Assembly (NCBI RefSeq): GCF_022637395.1
Contig: NZ_CP093337.1
Coordinates: forward strand, 248,001-312,000
Direction: 5' to 3'
Origin: Shinella sp. H4-D48
GTDB lineage: Bacteria; Pseudomonadota; Alphaproteobacteria; Rhizobiales; Rhizobiaceae
DNA: 64,000 nucleotides
Shown here: positions 8,747-16,441 of the stretch, piece after piece
How positions within the stretch are numbered: position 1 is the first letter of the stretch
How the letters are laid out: the number at the start of each line of letters is the position of its first letter
Translations under genes and position numbers: made by a program
The notes under the pieces: generated by a model
The model's database searches: none
The model's input: only the letters and a program-made list of their open reading frames with translations
Told to the model about the DNA's origin: nothing

Positions 8747-10579
8747 TTGGCACCGCCCATTCTCAAACTCGATGATATCTTCCTCAGCTTCGGCGGCACG
8801 CCGCTGCTTGCGGGCGCAAGCCTGCAGGTTGAGCCCGGCGACCGCATCTGTCTCGTCGGTCGCAACGGCTCGGGCAAGTCGACGCTGATGAAGATCGCCG
8901 CCGGCCTCGCCGAGCCGCAGTCGGGCGAAGTCTTCCGCCACCCGTCCGCCACGATCCGCTACCTGCATCAGGCGCCCGATTTCGACGGCTACGACACGGT
9001 CGCGGCCTATGCCGAAGCGGGTCTTGGCCCGAGCGACGACCCCTACCGCGTCACCTACCTGCTCGAACATCTCGGTCTCGACGGCACGGAAGATCCGAAG
9101 TCCCTGTCGGGCGGCGAGGCGCGCCGTGCGGCGCTCGCCCGCGTCATGGCGCCGGAGCCGGATATCCTTCTGCTCGACGAGCCGACGAACCATCTCGACC
9201 TGCCGACCATCGAATGGCTGGAAGGCGAGCTGCAATCCACCCGCTCGGCGCTGATCGTCATCTCGCATGACCGGCGCTTTCTGGAAAAGGTCTCCAACGC
9301 CACCGTGTGGCTCGATCGCGGCCAGTCGCGCCGGCTCAACCGGGGTTTTGGCCATTTCGAGGCCTGGCGCGATGAGGTGCTGGAGGCCGAGGAGCTTGAA
9401 CAGCACAAGCTCGGTAAGGCCATCGAGCGTGAGGAGCATTGGTTGCGCTATGGCGTGACCGCGCGGCGCAAGCGCAACATGCGCCGCCTCGGCGCGCTGC
9501 ATGATCTGCGCGCCCGCTACCGCGGCCACAAGGGGCCGCAGGGCACCGTGCAGGCCAGCGTTTCGGATGCGCAGGAATCCGGCAAACTGGTCATCGAGGC
9601 GGACAAGATCACCAAGGCCTATGGCGACCGCACCATCGTCGCGCCGTTCTCCATCCGCGTGCATCGCGGCGATTGCATCGGTCTCGTCGGCCCGAACGGT
9701 GCGGGCAAGACCACGCTGCTCAAGATGCTGACCGGCCAGCTCGCGCCCGACAGCGGCACGGTGAAGCTCGGCACCAATCTGGAGATCGCCACGCTCGACC
9801 AGCGCCGCGAGGACCTGAACCTCGACGACACGCTCGCCCATTACCTCACCGACGGGCGCGGCGAGACGCTGCTGGTCAACGGCGAGCAGCGCCATGTCAC
9901 CGGCTACATGAAGGAATTCCTGTTCCAGCCCGAGCAGTCCCGCACGCCGATCCGCAATCTCTCCGGCGGCGAGCGTGCCCGCCTCATGCTGGCGCGCATC
10001 CTGTCGCGGCCGACCAACCTGCTCATCCTCGACGAGCCGACCAACGACCTCGACATCGAGACGCTGGACCTGTTGCAGGAGATCGTCGCCGGCTTCACCG
10101 GCACGGTGCTGCTCGTCAGCCACGACCGCGATTTCCTCGACCGCACCGTCACCTCCACCATCGCGCCGGCCGATCCGGAAAATCCGGATGGGCGCTGGAT
10201 CGAATATGCCGGCGGTTATACCGACATGATGGCGCAGCGCCGCGGCGTCATCGAAGACAAGCGCCGGGCGGAGAAGGCCGAGAAGGCGAAGGCTGCGGAA
10301 GCCGCGCCCGCCGCCACCGCGCCGTCTGACAGCAAGGCCAAGGGCAAGCTTTCCTACAAGCAGAAATTCGCGCTGGAAAACCTGCCGAAGGAAATGGAGA
10401 AGGCCGAAAAGGAAATCGCCGCCCGCGAGGCGAAGATGGCCGATCCCAACCTCTTCACCAAGGACCCCGCCACCTTCAACAAGCTTGCCGCGGAAATGGA
10501 AAAGCTGCGCGCCTCGCTCACGAAGATGGAAGAGGAATGGCTGGAGCTGGAAATGCTGCGGGAGGAGCTGGAGGGCTGA
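8747..10579 (+). CDS. uup: ABC-F family ATPase, Uup type
   Basis: A 610-residue soluble protein with two ABC ATPase domains: Walker A GRNGSGKST (residues 38-46) and GPNGAGKTT, signatures LSGGEARRAALARV and LSGGERARLMLARI, Walker B DILLLDEPTNHLD and LLILDEPTNDLD. There are no membrane segments. The last 80 residues form a charged coiled coil (KFALENLPKEMEKAEKEIAA), as in the Uup C-terminal domain. ABC-F proteins act on ribosomes, and Uup also affects DNA branch intermediates. The start is TTG at 8747, supported by AGGAG at 8734-8738 eight bases upstream; no later ATG leaves Walker A intact. Confidence 0.92.
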   Translation: MAPPILKLDDIFLSFGGTPLLAGASLQVEPGDRICLVGRNGSGKSTLMKIAAGLAEPQSGEVFRHPSATIRYLHQAPDFDGYDTVAAYAEAGLGPSDDPYRVTYLLEHLGLDGTEDPKSLSGGEARRAALARVMAPEPDILLLDEPTNHLDLPTIEWLEGELQSTRSALIVISHDRRFLEKVSNATVWLDRGQSRRLNRGFGHFEAWRDEVLEAEELEQHKLGKAIEREEHWLRYGVTARRKRNMRRLGALHDLRARYRGHKGPQGTVQASVSDAQESGKLVIEADKITKAYGDRTIVAPFSIRVHRGDCIGLVGPNGAGKTTLLKMLTGQLAPDSGTVKLGTNLEIATLDQRREDLNLDDTLAHYLTDGRGETLLVNGEQRHVTGYMKEFLFQPEQSRTPIRNLSGGERARLMLARILSRPTNLLILDEPTNDLDIETLDLLQEIVAGFTGTVLLVSHDRDFLDRTVTSTIAPADPENPDGRWIEYAGGYTDMMAQRRGVIEDKRRAEKAEKAKAAEAAPAATAPSDSKAKGKLSYKQKFALENLPKEMEKAEKEIAAREAKMADPNLFTKDPATFNKLAAEMEKLRASLTKMEEEWLELEMLREELEG

Positions 10580-10594
10580 GACGGTCTCGAAGCC

Positions 10595-10612
10595 CTGTTC
10601 CCCGCGAAACAG
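10595..10612 (+). promoter_or_regulatory. Second copy of the CTGTT-N8-AACAG element
   Basis: CTGTTCCCCGCGAAACAG, 82 bases upstream of the ATG of the small gene at 10695. It matches the element at 2027-2044 in arms, spacing and 3' flank. It begins 15 bases after the stop of the ABC-F gene, so the small gene probably has its own promoter here. Confidence 0.45.
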
Positions 10613-10694
10613 CGGCCGCCGCCTGGGCATGCGATCGTTCGGTCATTGGATGAGAGGACCTCATCCTGCAACCGAAAGAGATCAGGAGAGTCCC

Positions 10695-10910
10695 ATGCGC
10701 AAATTCATCATCTCCGCCCTTGTCGCCGCCGTCGCTGCCATTTCCTTCGCCGCGCCCTCCCATGCCGGCTCCTACGGCTACAAGAGCCATGGCCACAAGC
10801 ATTATGGCTACAAGCATCACGGTTACAGGAAGCACTATGCCAAGCGTCATTACGGCGGGCACTACGGCGTGAGGATCGTCGTCGGCAAGCGCTACTACAG
10901 CTATTATTGA
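10695..10910 (+). CDS. Small secreted His/Tyr/Gly-rich protein
   Basis: A 71-residue protein. Residues 1-24 (MRKFIISALVAAVAAISFAA, PSHA) form a Sec signal peptide. The mature part is 47 residues, with repeated H, Y, G and K (YGYKSHGHKHYGYKHHGY) and a C-terminal VRIVVGKRYYSYY. Such composition could bind metals, but that is inference. AGGAGA lies 5-10 bases before the ATG. The 5' region, leader and terminator are close relatives of those of the gene at 1762-1938, while the mature domains are unrelated by eye. Confidence 0.75.
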   Translation: MRKFIISALVAAVAAISFAAPSHAGSYGYKSHGHKHYGYKHHGYRKHYAKRHYGGHYGVRIVVGKRYYSYY

Positions 10911-10936
10911 GCGCTGCTTGCCGCAGCAAAAGACGA

Positions 10937-10967
10937 GGCCCGGATGCCCGCCGCATCCGGGCCCTTT
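10937..10967 (+). terminator. Terminator of the small His/Tyr-rich gene
   Basis: A perfect 10-bp stem GGCCCGGATG (10937-10946) / CATCCGGGCC (10954-10963) with a 7-base loop, followed by CTTT. The stem core is the same as that at 1712-1733. Confidence 0.8.
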
Positions 10968-11021
10968 ACACTTGAAGACCGGCGGATTGATTCGCCGGCA
11001 AACAGGCGCTATCTAGGAGGC

Positions 11022-11074
11022 CGTGGTGATTTGGCCGGCCGGCTTGCAGCCACGTTAAACAAGTCGCTAAAGGG
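11022..11074 (+). ncRNA. SAM-II riboswitch (metA RNA motif)
   Basis: P1 is CGTGG (11022-11026) with CCACG (11050-11054). The conserved loop TGATTTG follows P1. The pseudoknot is GCTTG (11042-11046) with CAAGT (11060-11064), and the conserved 3' end GCTAAAGGG closes the motif. This is the classical SAM-II pseudoknot of alphaproteobacteria, and it sits 76 bases before metA. An extra GGCCGGCCGG segment lies in the loop. SAM binding is expected to reduce metA expression. Confidence 0.9.
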
Positions 11075-11099
11075 CCGCGCGAGGAAGAGCCTTACGTGG

Positions 11100-11130
11100 A
11101 CCGGTTGCGACATCGTTGCGGCCGGTTTTT
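11100..11130 (+). terminator. Terminator hairpin between the SAM-II aptamer and metA
   Basis: ACCGG (11100-11104) pairs with CCGGT (11122-11126), followed by TTTTTG. The stem can extend by wobble pairs. It lies between aptamer and start codon, so it is a plausible attenuator for metA. Upstream segments can pair with its neighbourhood (see findings). Confidence 0.6.
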
Positions 11131-11150
11131 GTTTTGGATCGAGTTGAGAC

Positions 11151-12074
11151 ATGCCCATCAAGATTCCCGATACGCTCCCCGCCTTCCAGACCCTCGTCAA
11201 CGAGGGCGTGCGGGTGATGACCGAAACGGTGGCGATCCGGCAGGATATCCGCCCGCTGCAGATCGGGCTGCTCAACCTCATGCCGAACAAGATCAAGACG
11301 GAAGTGCAGATGGCGCGCCTCGTCGGCGCCTCGCCGCTTCAGGTCGAGCTGTCGCTGGTGCGCGTCGGCGGCCACCGCGCGAAGAACACCTCGGAGGAGC
11401 ACTTGCTCGCCTTCTACGACACCTGGGAAGAGGTGAAGCACCGCAAGTTCGATGGCTTCATCATCACCGGCGCCCCGATCGAAACCCTCGACTACGAGGA
11501 AGTCACCTATTGGGACGAGATGAAGCAGATCTTCGACTGGACGACGACCAATGTCCATTCGACGCTCAATGTCTGCTGGGGCGCGATGGCGGCGATCTAC
11601 CATTTCCACGGCGTGCCCAAATACACGCTCGATGAAAAGGCCTTCGGCGTCTACCGTCACCACAACCGCAAGCCCTCGTCGATCTACCTGAACGGCTTCT
11701 CGGATGATTTCGAGGTGCCGGTCTCGCGCTGGACGGAGATCCGCGCGGAGGATATCCGCGCCGTGCCCGACCTCGAAATCCTGCTCGATTCGGACGAAAT
11801 GGGTGTCTGCCTCGTCCAGGAGAAGGCGGGCAACCGCCTCTACATCTTCAATCATGTCGAATATGATTCGACCTCGCTCGCAGACGAATATTTCCGCGAT
11901 GTCTCGGCCGGCGTGCCGATCAAGATGCCGCGGAACTACTTCCCGCACAACGATCCGGCCCTGCCGCCGCAGAACCGCTGGCGCGGGCACGCCCATCTGC
12001 TGTTCGGCAACTGGATCAACGAAATCTACCAGACCACGCCCTATGACCTCGAGAAGATCGGAACAGGAGCCTGA
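11151..12074 (+). CDS. metA: Homoserine O-acyltransferase MetA, predicted acetyl-CoA type
   Basis: A 307-residue protein of the MetA family. The catalytic cysteine is Cys142 in NVCWGAM, and the His/Glu pair is H235/E237 in FNHVEYD. Position 111 is Glu ([11 protein letters not shown]). In the MetA family, Glu at this position is associated with acetyl-CoA use and Gly with succinyl-CoA use, so the product is probably O-acetylhomoserine, the entry point to methionine. The gene lies behind a SAM-II riboswitch, which gives feedback by the end product. It is followed 4 bases after the stop by a GNAT gene. Confidence 0.93.
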   Translation: MPIKIPDTLPAFQTLVNEGVRVMTETVAIRQDIRPLQIGLLNLMPNKIKTEVQMARLVGASPLQVELSLVRVGGHRAKNTSEEHLLAFYDTWEEVKHRKFDGFIITGAPIETLDYEEVTYWDEMKQIFDWTTTNVHSTLNVCWGAMAAIYHFHGVPKYTLDEKAFGVYRHHNRKPSSIYLNGFSDDFEVPVSRWTEIRAEDIRAVPDLEILLDSDEMGVCLVQEKAGNRLYIFNHVEYDSTSLADEYFRDVSAGVPIKMPRNYFPHNDPALPPQNRWRGHAHLLFGNWINEIYQTTPYDLEKIGTGA

Positions 12075-12078
12075 TGCC

Positions 12079-12531
12079 ATGAGCCGCGTCGTCATTCGCC
12101 CGCTGCACAAGGACGACGAGGGCGCGTGGCGCCGCCTGTGGACCGCCTATCTCGCCTTCTACGAGACGGTGTTGTCCGAGGAGGTCTATGCCAGCACCTT
12201 CGCCCGGCTGACGGGCGAGGCGGCAGGGGGCGAGTATCGCGGCCTTCTCGCCACGCTTGATGGCAAGCCGGTGGGCCTTGCGCATTATCTCTTCCATCGC
12301 TCCTGCTGGACGACTGGCAATGTCTGCTACCTTCAGGACCTCTTCGCCGACCCCGATGTGCGCGGCTCCGGCATCGGGCGGGCGCTGATCGAAGGCGTCT
12401 ATGCCAAGGCGAAGGAGGCGGGTTCGCCGGAGGTCTACTGGATGACGCAGGAATTCAACGCCACAGCACGCCAGCTCTATGACCGCATCGCTGAAAAGAC
12501 GCCCTTCATCGTGTACCAGAAGAACCTCTGA
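12079..12531 (+). CDS. GNAT-family N-acetyltransferase
   Basis: 150 residues. The acetyl-CoA binding motif A is visible as LFADPDVRGSGIGRALIEGV (about residues 90-110), followed by YWMTQEFNATARQLYD, the typical beta5-alpha4 part of the GNAT fold. The substrate is unknown. The start codon is 4 bases after the metA stop, with AGGAG at 12065-12069 inside the metA end, so it is probably co-transcribed with metA. No sequence clue links it to methionine metabolism beyond position. Confidence 0.85.
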   Translation: MSRVVIRPLHKDDEGAWRRLWTAYLAFYETVLSEEVYASTFARLTGEAAGGEYRGLLATLDGKPVGLAHYLFHRSCWTTGNVCYLQDLFADPDVRGSGIGRALIEGVYAKAKEAGSPEVYWMTQEFNATARQLYDRIAEKTPFIVYQKNL

Positions 12532-12622
12532 AACACATCGAAAAGTATGACTTTTCGATTGCGGATCGCCTGGAATTGCCGCAGTTTGCCGGCCAATGAT
12601 CAGGCAGCGGGAGGAGATGGCC

Positions 12623-13636
12623 ATGGGTGCAGGACAGGAGATTTTCGGGCGGCTCGGCTCCGGCGAGGTCGTCGAGCGCGTAACGATCCGCGGTGGCGGG
12701 CTCACCGCAAAGGTGCTGACCTTCGGCGCGATCATTCAGGACCTGCGCCTTGATGGGCATGATGCGCCGCTCGTGCTGGGTTTCGACGATCTCGCAAGCT
12801 ATCTCACGCACATCACCTATTTCGGCGCGTCAGCCGGGCGCTGCGCCAACCGCATCGCCGGCGGCCGCTTCACCATCGACGGCGCGGATTACCAGCTCGA
12901 ATGCAACGAGCGCGGCGTGAACCACCTGCACGGCGGCCATGACGGCATCAGCCAGCAGAACTGGCGCATCGCCGAGAGCGGCACCGACTTCGTTACCCTC
13001 ACGCTGACCGACCCTGCCGGCCGTGCCGGCTATCCCGGCACCTGCGCCATCGCCTGCACCTATGCGCTATCCGGCAACGGAACCCTCTCCGTCACCTACG
13101 AGGCAACCACGGATGCGCCAACGCCGGTCAATCTGTGCCAGCACAGCTATTTCATTCTCGACGGCGGCGAGGACATCTTCGATCATGAAATCCGCATCAA
13201 GGCGGAACACTATCTGCCTGTCGATGACAACCTGATCCCGACGGGCGAAATCCGCCCAGTCGCCGGCACGCCGTTCGATCTGCGCGGCTGGACGCCGCTC
13301 CGCCGCCAGATGGAGGCAGGCGGCGTGGTCTTCGATCACAATTTCTGCCTGTCGCATGGCCGCGAGGCCCCGCGCCTCGTCGCTGAGGTCCGCAGCCCCG
13401 CCTCCGGCCTCTCGCTCCAGGTGGTGACCACCGAGCCCGGCCTGCAACTCTATACCGGCGCCTATATCAAACCGCTGGAGGGCCTCGAAGGCCGCCGCTA
13501 CGACGCATTCTCCGGCCTCTGCCTCGAAACCCAGATCTGGCCCGACGCCATCAACCACCCGACCTTCCCCAACGCCATCCTGCGCCCCGGCGAGACCCTG
13601 CGGCAGAAGACGGACTACGTGTTCGGCAAGGGGTGA
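12623..13636 (+). CDS. galM: Aldose 1-epimerase (mutarotase)
   Basis: A 337-residue GalM-family protein. The catalytic and substrate-binding motifs are GRCANRIAGGRF, NHLHGG (acid histidine), LCQHSYF (second histidine) and FSGLCLETQ (base glutamate). It interconverts alpha and beta anomers of aldoses. I chose the ATG at 12623, six bases after GGGAGGAG at 12609-12616; ATGs at 12596 and 12617 lie before or within the ribosome-binding site. It converges on the unknown gene at 13652-15319. Confidence 0.92.
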   Translation: MGAGQEIFGRLGSGEVVERVTIRGGGLTAKVLTFGAIIQDLRLDGHDAPLVLGFDDLASYLTHITYFGASAGRCANRIAGGRFTIDGADYQLECNERGVNHLHGGHDGISQQNWRIAESGTDFVTLTLTDPAGRAGYPGTCAIACTYALSGNGTLSVTYEATTDAPTPVNLCQHSYFILDGGEDIFDHEIRIKAEHYLPVDDNLIPTGEIRPVAGTPFDLRGWTPLRRQMEAGGVVFDHNFCLSHGREAPRLVAEVRSPASGLSLQVVTTEPGLQLYTGAYIKPLEGLEGRRYDAFSGLCLETQIWPDAINHPTFPNAILRPGETLRQKTDYVFGKG

Positions 13637-13651
13637 GGTGGAGCCCGTCGC

Positions 13652-15319
13652 TCAATAAAGGTTGGAGAGGCGCTTGCCGCCGGACTTCTCCTCGTCTCGT
13701 GCTCGGCGTTCGGCGGGTATGTTGCAGACGCGAGACGGTGAACGTGGCGAGATCCCAGGCCACTTTGACTGCAGGAGGCTCAGTTGACTCAGCCCACCTT
13801 CTACAAGAAGCCTGTCCGAGCCTCCGATACGGCGCATGGCAACATATATGGCGGCTGGGAGGTCTCGCTCGCGTCCGTCACGTACTTTCGACCAGAAGTC
13901 GACCAGCATCGGTTCCGCGACAGCGCGAGCGGGCGGGCCGATGCGGCAAAGGCCTTCGATTACGGCGCTGTCAGGAGAAAGCGCCAATGCCTGCGCGCGG
14001 CGCAAGTAAGGTAGCGCATCCGGGCCCAGATCGCCGAGTCGTCCCAACAGCGCGGCCACACTCCACAGCCAATGCTTGTCGTCTGCGTGATGGTAAAGGG
14101 CGAGGATGCGAGGCCCAAATTCATTGAAATGATCGCGGGGGAGGCTTGCAAGCAGCCGCGCAAAGATCGCACCGTTCTCTGCTGCACTATCCCGATCGCT
14201 GATGGTTGCCGATCGCTCCAGCGCGGCCATGATAACCTCTGCGCGCGAGGCCAGGGCATCAGGGCGATGGATAATATCATCGATCTCAAAGCCCTTGATT
14301 TTTTCCGCAGGGTTGGCGGCCAGGATATCGAGCGCTGCCAACTCTTGCTTAACTGCCGCCTGTTCCACGCTTGCGATCTTTTCAACGACCAATGTCGGGT
14401 CTCCACCCTTACGATCCTCAGCCGTTACGAGGTTCAGTCCCAAGGCGCGCGCCAGGACCACTTTATCCCGGTTGTATTCCATCTCTCCTGACACGATAGG
14501 CCAGTATCTCTCACGCAAGAAGGATGCGCTACATTTGCCATCCGCTCGTGTCGAGATCACTCCGCATCCGAACATCGGGATGGGTAACCAGCGCAGGGGA
14601 AACGCATCACCTCCGAGGAGATGGAATTGTTTTCCGTCCGGCATGGTAACGGTTGTAGTGGACCGCCGAACGGGCAGCCATCCTACTCGTGTATTTTCGG
14701 TTGCAAGGGAGACTCTCGCCAGAGAAAGCGTCGGCCGTTCGGGCATTGAAAGTTGGCAGAAGCGGGTTTCGAACCGCTGCGCGGTTGTGACGCCCTCATT
14801 GTGGAATCCCAAGCTATTTATGGCGGCGGCTCGCAAGGCGCGGACGCTGCGGACTCTGTCGCAGACCGCTTTATCCGCTACCCGATACGAAAGATATCCT
14901 TCGGGGAAATTCGGATTGGCAGCGTAAGCGACGGGCAAGTCGGTATTCTGTGTGAGCCATTCGCCGGAATGGTCATCGACGGCCAGCGAATGAACCGCCG
15001 GATCGAACGGGATGGTTATCCGTGCATTTTCCGCGTCATAAGCTGCGGTGAGCGAGCTTAGCGTGATGCGGTCGTGAACGGCCACTGCGCCGTAGCAGCC
15101 GTAAAAAACAAGGGGAACCAACAACCACCAACGCGATACCCGCCCGAAGAGTGCCTCTGCGCCGATACCGACCATGCCCGCGTTCACGAGCAGAGCAGGC
15201 CCGACGATGATAAGGAGAAAGGCCGCAAAACTGATCTCGAGAAAATAAACTATCAAGATCGGAATGATCGCGACAAAAAGAATAAGGGATATCGGGAGTG
15301 ATGAGGGCGTTATGCGCAT
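13652..15319 (-). CDS. Unrecognised membrane protein with HEAT-like C-terminal part
   Basis: 555 residues, no family that I recognise. Three hydrophobic segments lie at about residues 8-28, 30-53 and 63-82, then a long soluble part. Residues about 90-330 hold several Cys (YRVADKAVCDRVR, FGCGVIST) and the later part (ILALYHHADDKHWLWSVAAL and following) looks like helical HEAT/PBS-lyase-type repeats. Codon choice is less GC-biased than in its neighbours, and the 5' end is AT-rich (15240-15300). The gene sits between galM and tRNA-Gly and reads toward galM, with no partner gene. The ribosome-binding site is weak (AAGG 5 bases before the ATG at 15319). Confidence 0.7.
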   Translation of the reverse strand: MRITPSSLPISLILFVAIIPILIVYFLEISFAAFLLIIVGPALLVNAGMVGIGAEALFGRVSRWWLLVPLVFYGCYGAVAVHDRITLSSLTAAYDAENARITIPFDPAVHSLAVDDHSGEWLTQNTDLPVAYAANPNFPEGYLSYRVADKAVCDRVRSVRALRAAAINSLGFHNEGVTTAQRFETRFCQLSMPERPTLSLARVSLATENTRVGWLPVRRSTTTVTMPDGKQFHLLGGDAFPLRWLPIPMFGCGVISTRADGKCSASFLRERYWPIVSGEMEYNRDKVVLARALGLNLVTAEDRKGGDPTLVVEKIASVEQAAVKQELAALDILAANPAEKIKGFEIDDIIHRPDALASRAEVIMAALERSATISDRDSAAENGAIFARLLASLPRDHFNEFGPRILALYHHADDKHWLWSVAALLGRLGDLGPDALPYLRRAQALALSPDSAVIEGLCRIGPPARAVAEPMLVDFWSKVRDGRERDLPAAIYVAMRRIGGSDRLLVEGGLSQLSLLQSKWPGISPRSPSRVCNIPAERRARDEEKSGGKRLSNLY

Positions 15320-15534
15320 TGCCTTGGAATTTCCTCACGGAGCATTCCCGATACGGTTGGCGAAACGCCATGCCTTAGGGGGCTGGGAAAACAATACCAG
15401 AAGTCTCATTTATAACGGTAAAAAACAATGCCAGATTGCAGACGTTTGCTTGCAAGCGAACAACTGGCGTTCAAGGCGCTTCGAGCCGGATGGTTCTGGT
15501 AATTGCAGCGCGCTAGAATAGCGACGGCGTGGCC
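15320..15534. other. AT-richer intergenic region between the unknown gene and the tRNA terminator
   Basis: I see no gene here. The segment 15390-15430 is unusually AT-rich for this window. It should contain the promoter of the minus-strand gene at 13652-15319. I looked for a duplicate of the tRNA 3' end here and near 13640 and did not find one. Confidence 0.4.
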
Positions 15535-15566
15535 AAAAAGCACAAAAGCCCCTGCGAACCGAGGCT
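15535..15566 (-). terminator. Terminator of tRNA-Gly
   Basis: On the minus strand, AGCCTC (15566-15561) pairs with GGGGCT (15552-15547), followed by TTTTGTGCTTTTT. It lies 19 bases after the tRNA 3' end. Confidence 0.7.
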
Positions 15567-15584
15567 TCGAAACTTTGAAAAGAA

Positions 15585-15659
15585 TGGAGCGGGTGAAGCG
15601 ATTCGAACGCTCGACCCCAACCTTGGCAAGGTTGTGCTCTACCCCTGAGCTACACCCGC
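15585..15659 (-). tRNA. tRNA-Gly (anticodon GCC)
   Basis: A 75-nt cloverleaf. The acceptor stem is GCGGGTG / CACCCGC, the D-arm contains TAGCTCAGGGG-TAGAGC, the anticodon loop is CTTGCCA (anticodon GCC), the T-arm contains GTTCGAATC, and the 3' CCA is encoded in the DNA (TGG at 15585-15587 on the + strand). Confidence 0.97.
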
Positions 15660-15720
15660 TCATCGTCGACGGCCTGGGGTAGTGGTTGGCCGAAGGTCGC
15701 TGCGTTGCGGCGACGGGCGC

Positions 15721-15749
15721 TATATGACCCAAGGCCTTTTCAATTGCAA
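15721..15749 (-). promoter_or_regulatory. Candidate housekeeping promoter of tRNA-Gly
   Basis: On the minus strand, TTGCAA (15749-15744), a 17-base spacer and CATATA (15726-15721), similar to the rhizobial CTTGAC-N17-CTATAT consensus. It would give a leader of about 55 bases before the mature tRNA. Confidence 0.4.
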
Positions 15750-15875
15750 CAGGGAAATGAAGGATTTTTCAGAAAAAAATGCGTCCGCTCCCAAACTCCC
15801 TGATTCCCGGGCGGTTGCGTGAAGACGGGTGACGGCCTATCAGCGGACAGGACAAATCGGGCCGGAGCCAAAGAG

Positions 15876-16385
15876 ATGACGGACATGCAGCCGAAGACCG
15901 ACAAGGAGCTTTTCGCGTTCCTCGACGGACTGGGAATCACGCACAGCACCAAGGAACACGCGCCGGTCTTCACCGTCGCCGAATCGGTCTCGTTGCGCGA
16001 TGAAATTCCCGGCGGCCACACGAAGAACCTTTTCGTGAAGGACAAGAAGGACAACTATTTCCTGATGACGGTCGAGGAGCATGCGACGGTGGACCTGAAG
16101 ACGGTGCACAGCATCATCGGTGCGGCAAGCCGCGTGTCCTTCGGCAAGCCGGAGAAGCTGATGGAATATCTCGGCGTCATTCCCGGCGCCGTCACGGCCT
16201 TCGGCGTGATCAACGACACCGAGGGCAAGGTGAAGATCATCATCGATGCGGATCTGATGGCGTATGATACGATCAACTGCCATCCGCTGCGCAACGATGC
16301 GACGACCTCGATTGGCGCCAAGGACCTCATGCGCTTCATCGAAGCGACGGGACATGAGCCGCTTGTCTTGAAAGTCACGGCCTGA
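15876..16385 (+). CDS. ProXp/YbaK-type aminoacyl-tRNA deacylase (prolyl-tRNA synthetase-associated domain)
   Basis: 169 residues forming one YbaK/ProX editing domain. Typical segments are HAPVFTVAES, GGHTKNLFVKDKKDNYFLMTV, KPEKLMEYLGVIPGAVTAFG and INCHPLRNDATTSI. Free-standing members hydrolyse mischarged tRNA, for example Ala-tRNA(Pro). Which mischarged tRNA this one edits cannot be read from the sequence. I chose the ATG at 15876, with GGAG eight bases upstream; an earlier in-frame ATG at 15819 adds residues without likeness. Confidence 0.85.
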   Translation: MTDMQPKTDKELFAFLDGLGITHSTKEHAPVFTVAESVSLRDEIPGGHTKNLFVKDKKDNYFLMTVEEHATVDLKTVHSIIGAASRVSFGKPEKLMEYLGVIPGAVTAFGVINDTEGKVKIIIDADLMAYDTINCHPLRNDATTSIGAKDLMRFIEATGHEPLVLKVTA

Positions 16386-16441
16386 CATACGATTTTGGGC
16401 GCTGAAGCGATATTCGGGCGCGACGCGCGACAGGAGACACC

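Noticed and set aside
13637-15660. Integrated element using tRNA-Gly as attachment site
   Set aside because: The lower GC and the position next to the tRNA suggested it, but I find no integrase and no direct repeat of the tRNA 3' end near 13640 or 15320-15530.
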